Shown: positions 19,301 to 25,531 of the stretch, in pieces | Numbering within the stretch: position 1 is the first letter of the stretch | Layout: each line of letters starts with the position of its first letter | Source of the DNA: Nymphaea colorata | Taxonomy: Eukaryota > Streptophyta > Magnoliopsida > Nymphaeales > Nymphaeaceae | Assembly: GCF_008831285.2 (NCBI RefSeq) | Contig: NW_022205117.1 | Coordinates: 1-25,531, forward strand | Reading direction: 5' to 3' | DNA length: 25,531 nucleotides | Notes under the pieces: model-generated | The model's input: the letters and a program-made list of their open reading frames with translations, nothing else | Told to the model about the DNA's origin: nothing | The model's database searches: none | Program-made: the position numbers and the translations under genes

Positions 19301-21895
19301 CAAAAACTGCTATTTCTGCAGGAGAGACAGTTGGAAATAGAGGAACACAGGGTGCAGTTCATTCCTGATGTCAAGTAGTAGCCAAGACTGGTGAGACAGC
19401 TCAAACAAGTTGTCTGGTTGCATGTTGCGCACCCAGCTGATAAGCCTAAACAGCTGCTGCAAGTGTTTGAAGCTGTGAGATAGAAACCGTTTGTGCAGCT
19501 GGTGCATAGAGATGCGCTGAAGCAGGAAGAACAATTGGATGGACAAATCGAGCAGGCACCTGATGACAAGTAATAGCCAGAAGCGCACTGATTGCATTGG
19601 GTGGCGTTGCAGAGAGAACAGGGCCAGACGCACTTCACGCAGCTCGTATTAGCTGCATTCAAACTGTATCCCAACTCACAGGAGGTGCAATAATTGGAAG
19701 CAGAGCAACTGGCGCAGTTGGGAATCGAACCGTTGCAGTTTGTGCATCCCTGGGTGGAATTAACGTAGAATCCTTGGACACAACCGAGGCAGTAGGTTGC
19801 GTTGAGACATGTGGGACAATTAGCAGGGCAAAGATTGCAAACTCCACCGGAGAGATAGTATTTGGGAAGACAATTGATGCATACAGTGGAGTTAGAACAG
19901 CTTGAACAACCAATACCACATAAGGAACAAACTCCAGTTGATGGACTAAGGACATAACCACTGATACAACTTGTGCAAAAGGTAGAATTAAAGCAAGTTT
20001 GGCAGCCATAAGAAATTTCACATTTGGCACAATTTGTGCCATCGTAGTAAAGACCACTCTAGCACCTCAGACAAGTGGTATTGGTGCATTCCAGGCATCC
20101 AGCAAGCAAATTTTGGCACTTATTGCATGTGTTGGTTGCGCCTGCGAAATAGAAATTGACATTGCAGGAGAGACAGACGGTGGCGCTGGTGCAGGTGAGG
20201 CAGTTACCCGAGCAGGGCGTGCATGTGCCTGAGCTTTGGAAATAGCCGGGATGCAGACGAAGCAGTAGGAGCTATTACTGCAGACGTAGCAGCCGCCAGA
20301 GCAGGGCATGCACCCTGTTCCGTTGGTGTAGTATGAGATTATGCATCGGGTGCAGGTTGTGGAATTGCAGGCGAGACAATTAGATGGGCAATTGGTGCAA
20401 AGACTCGAGCTATTGAGATAGTATGATTCCACACACTGGTTGCAAGCAGTGCATTGTAGCAATCCGTGCAGTTCTGGCGACAACGAATACAGGTGAGGTT
20501 GCCTGCATCGAGGTAATAACCGCTTGCACAGCTGATGCATGCAGTGGCGTTGTAGCAATTGACGCAGTTGTTGACTCCGCAAGGAAGGCACTTGGAAGTG
20601 GAGGCATCGAGGTAATAGTCACCATTACACCGAATGCAGGTGGAGGAGCTGTTGCAGGTGACGCAGTTGGGAATCGTCTGGCAAGAGGTGCAGGAGTTGC
20701 CTGCTAAGTAGTAAAGCGAAGAACAAGCCGTGCATATCGTTGTGGAATTGCAAAGGACGCAGCCAGGGATGCTATTGTGGCAGAGCGTGCAATTGAAATT
20801 AACAGTGTCGACTGCGTAGCCATCCCCGCAGACGAAGCAGTAAGAAGAGTTGGCGCAACTGAGGCACCCGATCATGGCTGAGCTGCAAAGGGGACATCCA
20901 GTCGATGACTAGAACGTTCCAGCGGGACAAGCCTGGCATGAGCGTTTGAAGACCCTAGCCATGCCCGATGTGCTTCCAGATATGTAGTACTGGCTATCAT
21001 AGCTAAAGACTCCAGACATGACTGTCCCCGTTCCCGTCCAGTTAAATAGCAACCTGTTGGTGCTATTCTCATAGATGAGCACATAGCTCTAAACTCCGAT
21101 AGCATACACTGAGCCATCCTTTGAAAAAGCCACGCTATTCACGTTATTGCTTATGGGGACGGACCTGTTAAGGTTTTGGTTGGTTCCTCCACCAGTTGGC
21201 TGGCGTGCACTGGGGTATATTATAAATCTTTGGCCTCCAGACATGGCGGTGATCAAGGTCCAATTGACCATGTCAAAGTCGAGAGCGATGACCCTGTTAC
21301 TGCTACCGCTTTGACTATCACTCCAGATGACTGCATTTGTGCCTCCATTGTAAAGGGTTGTTTTTCCATTATTGTCGCCGATGGCATATTGATTGTTTTT
21401 CTGGAATTTGCAAGCCGTAAAAGAAGTGCCACCATTCGACAAATTGGTCTCTTTAGCCCAGTTAGACGTATAGAAAATTTAATATGTGTTACTGCCACAG
21501 ACTAATAGCCGAGTATTGTCCCAACTGAAATCCACCTCATTGACTGAGGAGCTAGTGGTGGTAAGGTTGATGTGAATGCTGAAATTAGAGACCTGGATGA
21601 TGGTGACTGTGTTGCTGCCTTGGCCCACGGCGATGTAATTCTGATTCTTCGAGAACTTGGCAGATTTGACGGAGTTGGGGAAGGTGTGGGTAAAGATGGG
21701 CTGGAGGTTGCTGAAATTCCATACGACCATTCTCCTGGAGTTGCTGGATGTCACCACCATCGTACGGTCCGGAGAGAAATCTATTTAGTTGAGTGTTGTG
21801 GATGTTTCTGCAAAGTGCGTCTTATAACACCATCCCTGTACGGTCACTAAGAGGGCTAGTGCGACCACTGTAAAAGTTAGGAGTTTGCTTGCCAT
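16346..21895 (-). CDS. Giant Cys-rich multi-pass surface protein with apparent -1 frame changes
   Basis: Start ATG at 21895 with signal peptide MASKLLTFTVVALALLVTVQ; final frame ends IFDDPQEL with TGA at 16346-16348. Order: WD-like beta-propeller (about 290 residues, e.g. VNSVAFSKDGSVYAIGV), then roughly 20 Cys-rich repeats of about 45-50 residues with the plan CxxC...CxxCxxGYY (21000-18000), a non-Cys ectodomain (e.g. LIVKGTFNTQTAVNLTQSST), then about seven hydrophobic helices (e.g. YFGLVVTLLMLVIYFV, FYIIGILLFVVVGVV) and a charged cytoplasmic tail. The repeats resemble growth-factor-receptor Cys-rich modules common in large ciliate surface proteins. To read the whole gene, about twelve single-base -1 changes are needed, near 20450, 20247, 19123, 18622, 18585, 18187, 18164, 17700-17615 (two), 17400, 16698 and 16624. 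With twelve bases restored, the length is about 1853 residues. Receptor or adhesion function is inference. Confidence 0.8.
18000..20960 (-). repeat. Array of degenerate Cys-rich repeats, about 140-150 bp each
   Basis: Within the giant surface gene about 20 diverged units of roughly 45-50 codons repeat the pattern C-x2-C-x(4-5)-C-x2-C-x2-G-Y-Y-L. Typical units read CLSCQSGYY, CIRCNGDYYLD, CNQCVESYYLN. The units are not identical at DNA level, so the array is old, not a recent tandem expansion. Confidence 0.9.
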
Positions 21896-22154
21896 GTAAG
21901 CTGACAGCTATTTAATAAATATAAGCGAAAATGATCTTTTATTAGCCATGCAATTAATATTCAACTCGATTCATTCAAAACGCAGTAGATAATTATAAAA
22001 TCTCCCAAATCCGCCCTCCATGGAAATTATTATGATTTATACTCATATTTTTATTGAAACGTTATTTTTAATGGGATTCATACTAATCTATGTAAGGTTT
22101 TATTAATTTGATCAAGGAATGGCAAGCCACAATATAATATCGATGATCAGAGGG
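21896..22154. other. Intergenic, AT-rich
   Basis: A 259-bp gap upstream of the giant surface gene. It is very AT-rich and holds its promoter and the 3' end of the MORN-repeat gene. No other feature is seen. Confidence 0.5.
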
Positions 22155-24343
22155 TCACTCGTAAAGGTATTGGTAATTTTTCTTTACGCGAGCTGGCGTG
22201 CTTCCCTTCTTCGACGAATTCTATACAGTAGAAATTCCACTCTTTATCCTATTGTCATTTTCATCCATCATTCCATGTTACGGATAATTACCGTATTTTG
22301 GCATCTTTTGCCCCCTCGGGTCTTCTTTGCTTGGGATTGAACGGTCGAGGTTGCTTGTACGCTCATATAGAGCTTACTGCCTAGGGGGGCGATTAAATGT
22401 AGGCTCTGGCTTGTCATTTTTGATATAGTTTCTATTCGATTTGTCAGTGATAGTGATAGGCATATAGCCAAAGCTACTCTGTTCCTCTTTGCTTAGAGAA
22501 AACATAAGGTTATTGCAAGGACTTTCCAGCCTTTGTTCATTTTGCTTCAACTATTCTTTGGGCTGTGGCTGGTTGAGATCTCGATATTCTTTTAGGATTC
22601 TTCTTCTGCGCTATTCAATGTCCTCGTAGTTGGGTTTCGACATGGCGGAGACGTCGGGACTTTTGCGTGGAAGCTGACGTGGTGAAGATTATCTTTGCTC
22701 GTGTTTATCTTGCTCCTTTTCGTATTTTGGCTGAGGCTGAAGCTGAGGGACATAGGCGTTCCTTGGGTTCGGCTGTTTTGATTGTATGATGGACTATGCT
22801 TTTTGGCTTTTTATATCTAATTGCCAAGCATTTGAAGTTAGGACTCGATAATTATCTCCATCCTGTGAACTAACTACAGTCTCTTTTGATCCATAAAGGC
22901 CCTCTTATTTTTTAGTTTTAATCTCTTTGTAGATGTTATTAGTTTTAACTGCCATCGGGCTTTTTTCCTTTTTTTCGTCCTGGGTTTCTAACATAGGACC
23001 ATTGATATAACGTAAGTTGTTTGATTTCATTTTGTCCCTCAACTTGCTTGGAGTAGACATATTTTAAGCTGAATCTCTCAGAAAATGTTCCTATCTTTGG
23101 TTGCTTTAGCTATCGACGAGGATATAAGGATTATGCTTCTTGTGGCTTTAGGGGATGAATTCAGAAGTTTCCTTTATTGGGGATTTTTTCACCAAACTGT
23201 AATTGCTTGCCTGATAGTTTGGCTCTTTTGATTTTAAGGTTGATTTTGGAGTCTTTGGCTACTATTTTTGCTTGCCTATATTCACATTAGAAAATTGAGA
23301 CTATGTCAGCTATCTTTTGGTCTTCTCCGGTTTCCGGAAGTATTGAGGAGACCTGTCTCGGTTTTATTGATCTTTATTTGCTGTGGGTACTGGAGGCTCG
23401 TACAAATTATCGCGGATAGAGTTGATTTTAAGACTTTCCTACTCTGTGTACTCCTGGAAATCAAGACTTTCACTAAGATCGGTAACCCTAAGCTGCTTGT
23501 CCTTGCGACATTCGCTTGCTATAAGATGCAACTGCTTTCTCAGGAGCTCTTCAATGCAGGTGAAATATTTAATCTTTGAGTCAAAGTATTCGTTATGAAA
23601 TCCATGCTGCGTTTGTGAATCTTCTGAAAGATATTGTAGATTTTGCTGGTTGGTCTTTCACCGTTATACCGAACACGATCCCCTCCGCGTTCGAAATTTC
23701 CCTCTTCCGCCCATCTAGTCCCTTCAAACTTGCCTCCGAACTCTCCCAGCTGTTCATTTTGATGTGCCCCCACCGATACCAACCCATTGGCTGCATTAAA
23801 GACGAGGGCAAGGCCATTCCCATAGCCAAAGTAGCAACATCCTCCATTGCATGGCAACGTCTTCACGTGTGCGCTATGCTTCGAGAAGTGGCATGCAAAC
23901 TTGGTGAGCGAGAAATAGTGGTCAGGGACAGGAGTTCCCATTTGCTCAATATACTGAAGCAGTGTTTCATAATTGACCAACTGTCCGCTGGTGACTACGC
24001 TCCACTCCTATTGTTCTTCCTGGAGGACACAGGCGAAGTTAAAACGTTCAAAGATGACTAAGCATTTGCCAGTCGGTCTGCCTCGAGTGCAATTGCCGAC
24101 GAGGACTGTATCTCCAGAGCGAAAGACGGTGAGTCCTTGCGGTTCGTTGTCTTTCCACTCGCCGTAGATATACTTGCCGTGCGAGATGTAGATGAGGGAA
24201 AGACCGTTGATGCGGTTCTCCCGCCAGTGAGAGATGTAAAATGTAAGGTCATCGTCGATGAAAATGCCAAGACCGTGACGCTGGCCTTAGGCATTCATCT
24301 CTCCTTCGTATTTACCGTTGCGGAAGTCTGCCCGTTCGTGCAT
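22155..24343 (-). CDS. MORN-repeat protein with long disordered tail
   Basis: ATG at 24343 to TGA at 22155-22157, about 722 residues if a 20-nt intron at 23655-23674 is removed. Residues 1-210 hold four to six MORN-type repeats: FRNGKYEGEMNAEGQRHGLG, GKYIYGEWKDNEPQG, GGKFEGTRWAEEGNFERGGD. MORN repeats bind lipids or act as membrane-cytoskeleton linkers in protists. From about residue 300 the protein is Lys/Glu/Ser/Pro/Gln-rich and disordered, with a charged helix (YEDIEERRRRILKEYRDL). Many TAA/TAG are read as Glu, so the tail (22155-23540) looks empty under the standard code. The junction between the two halves is uncertain: either the intron (which starts GTT, unlike the other 13), or a -1 change near 23606 giving KRSHGFHNEYFDSK. 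Confidence 0.82.
23655..23674 (-). other. Possible intron, 20 nt, starting GTT
   Basis: Minus-strand gttcggtataacggtgaaag. Removing it joins FERGGDR to TNQQNLQYLSEDSQTQHGF and continues open for 1.4 kb. It is the only candidate not starting GTA, so the alternative of one missing base near 23606 is kept open. Confidence 0.5.
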
Positions 24344-25437
24344 TTTAATATTAAAATAATATCAACCGTTTATAGCTATTATACAGCAGATAAACGACCA
24401 ATCAAGGGTTTCCATCATCATCACTGTATTAAAAAGCATGCCAATGTGCCAAGCTTACTCTCCTTTGAGACAAGGTTCAAGAAAAATCTCATTAAGAACA
24501 GGGTTGTATTCGGATGATGTTTTTACTCTTGCCTATCCTTTAACGGTGATGGACAAGAACAAACTATTCCTATGATAAACACAAAATCAAGAAGGATAAT
24601 TTTAGCTACTGAGAGGCTATGCAGGCAAGAAGAATATCTTTAGTCTGAATTAATATGGTTTGCTTGAGGATTTCAATAATGATGGTCATTAGATGGGTTT
24701 ATTATTCATACAAGATCATTTGTCGATGAGAGATAGACTTTTTTCATAATTCTGGCTAATAATTTCACTGGAGTTTGACTTTTAAAACCAGCTTCGTTGT
24801 ACTAAACTCCTCACTCCTTATACAATCTCGAATCATTTCTTTCTAATCGTCCGATATTTTTCTGCATTACTATCTATCCAAAAAGCTTAAATCAAGGTGC
24901 CTAATTTAATCCCTTGCTTAATTCAATTTGTCTTTATATTTTTCAAGCTTGTACAGGATAAGAAAATGATCAAAAGGTCCTTGATCATACAGATGATCGA
25001 ATCGAGCCAGACGATCCAAAAGGTCCTGATGAGGTAGTCGAAATGGATTGCGCGACATTTAAGCTGCAAAATTTCGAGCTTTCTCTGTAAAAAAACGAAT
25101 CACGGATTTAGATGATGGAACCATTCGAGAAGGCTTGATTTAGGTTGGACTATTATCCTTTAGATGCTAGCTATCGAATTGTTGGTTTTTGATTGGAGGA
25201 CGACGATTTTTTCTTTTAGTTCCTTCCATTGATAAGCTCCACAAGTATAGTGTATTTAGCGGGGTCTAAAATATGAATATTATGTGGTATATAAAACTAA
25301 TTCTTCGCTGGTTTGCTCCTTTTTATACAATAGAGCACAATATTCATCAAGAATGATTAGATAGCATCAACAAATTTTAAAAAACCAAGATACCTACAAT
25401 CACAATTCAACAACAACGGAGATTGATACGCAAATTG
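24344..25437. other. Right subtelomeric region, AT-rich, mostly without genes
   Basis: About 1.1 kb of AT-rich sequence between the MORN-gene start and the right telomere. It should contain the promoter of that gene. I see no RNA gene, inverted repeat or transposon. One plus-strand frame (24779-25138) is described separately. Confidence 0.5.
24779..25138 (+). other. Weak open frame, possibly a small gene or gene remnant
   Basis: A 119-codon frame with no TGA, ending at TGA 25136-25138, with TAA/TAG read as Glu. Its second half is less AT-rich and looks protein-like (VLDHTDDRIEPDDPKGPDEV, TFKLQNFELSLEKNESRIEM). There is no ATG until near the end, and no 20-nt GTA intron links it to an upstream start. 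It may be an undetected exon, a remnant or chance. Confidence 0.25.
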
Positions 25438-25531
25438 TTGGGGTTGGGGTTGGGGTTGGGGTTGGGGTTGGGGTTGGGGTTGGGGTTGGGGTTGGGGTTG
25501 GGGTTGGGGTTGGGGTTGGGGTTGGGGTTGG
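25438..25531. repeat. Right telomere, TTGGGG repeats
   Basis: Nearly 16 tandem copies of TTGGGG to the last base, the exact complement of the left end. It defines the right end of the chromosome. Confidence 0.98.

Noticed and set aside
18100-20900. Explaining the -1 changes of the Cys-rich gene by 20-nt introns.
   Set aside because: At each site the Cys spacing is right with only one base added; removing 20 nt would delete conserved residues, and no GT...AG pair of 20 nt exists there (nearest are 21 or 22 nt).
18000-20960. CRISPR-like or tandem DNA repeat array.
   Set aside because: The periodicity is at protein level (Cys motif); DNA units are diverged, without constant repeats or spacers, and lie inside an open gene.

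Overview
This window is a complete ciliate macronuclear chromosome of about 25.5 kb. It starts with 82 bases of CCCCAA repeats and ends with 94 bases of TTGGGG repeats. Reading only TGA as stop turns dozens of short fragments into about 14 long genes. At invariant positions in known families (the GESYGG active-site motif of a serine carboxypeptidase, the Y-E-M and LFEAI positions of an AGC kinase), in-frame TAA and TAG stand where glutamate is required. That is the peritrich nuclear code (NCBI table 30), so the source is probably a peritrich ciliate of the Vorticella/Carchesium type. Thirteen clear introns are all exactly 20 nt long and all start with GTA; a fourteenth, starting GTT, is doubtful.

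Layout. Bases 157-7418 (minus strand): an EF-hand protein 74 bp from the left telomere; a myristoyl/palmitoyl-anchored helical protein; a small N/K/E-rich protein; and a large protein with a degenerate RelA/SpoT-like domain, a Cys-rich zinc-binding module and C-terminal leucine-rich repeats. The N-terminal part of this last gene (6480-7418) is broken by apparent -1 frame changes. Bases 7566-9291 (minus): APC10, the substrate-recognition subunit of the anaphase-promoting complex, then a HGH1-like armadillo protein. Bases 9461-12633 (plus): a PGPG-repeat (SHIPPO/ODF3-like) axonemal protein, an AGC kinase and a calflagin-like EF-hand protein. Bases 12828-13871 (minus): a C2HC zinc-finger protein. 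Bases 14166-14704 (plus): an unrecognised 172-residue protein. Bases 14789-16248 (minus): a secreted S10 carboxypeptidase. Bases 16346-21895 (minus): a very large surface protein (signal peptide, WD-like propeller, about 50-residue Cys-rich repeats, several transmembrane helices). Bases 22155-24343 (minus): a MORN-repeat protein with a long disordered tail. The last 1.1 kb before the right telomere is AT-rich and nearly gene-free.

The genes do not form an operon. Several products (PGPG protein, acylated EF-hand protein, MORN protein, LRR protein, EF-hand protein) fit a cilium/cortex and calcium theme. APC10 and HGH1 are housekeeping genes. Genes are tightly packed, with 50-350 bp between coding regions.

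The main puzzle is that three long minus-strand genes carry about 16-17 apparent -1 frame changes, all in the same direction, while eleven other genes carry none. Lost single bases in the consensus are the simplest reading; real -1 frameshifting or a decaying gene cannot be excluded from the sequence alone.
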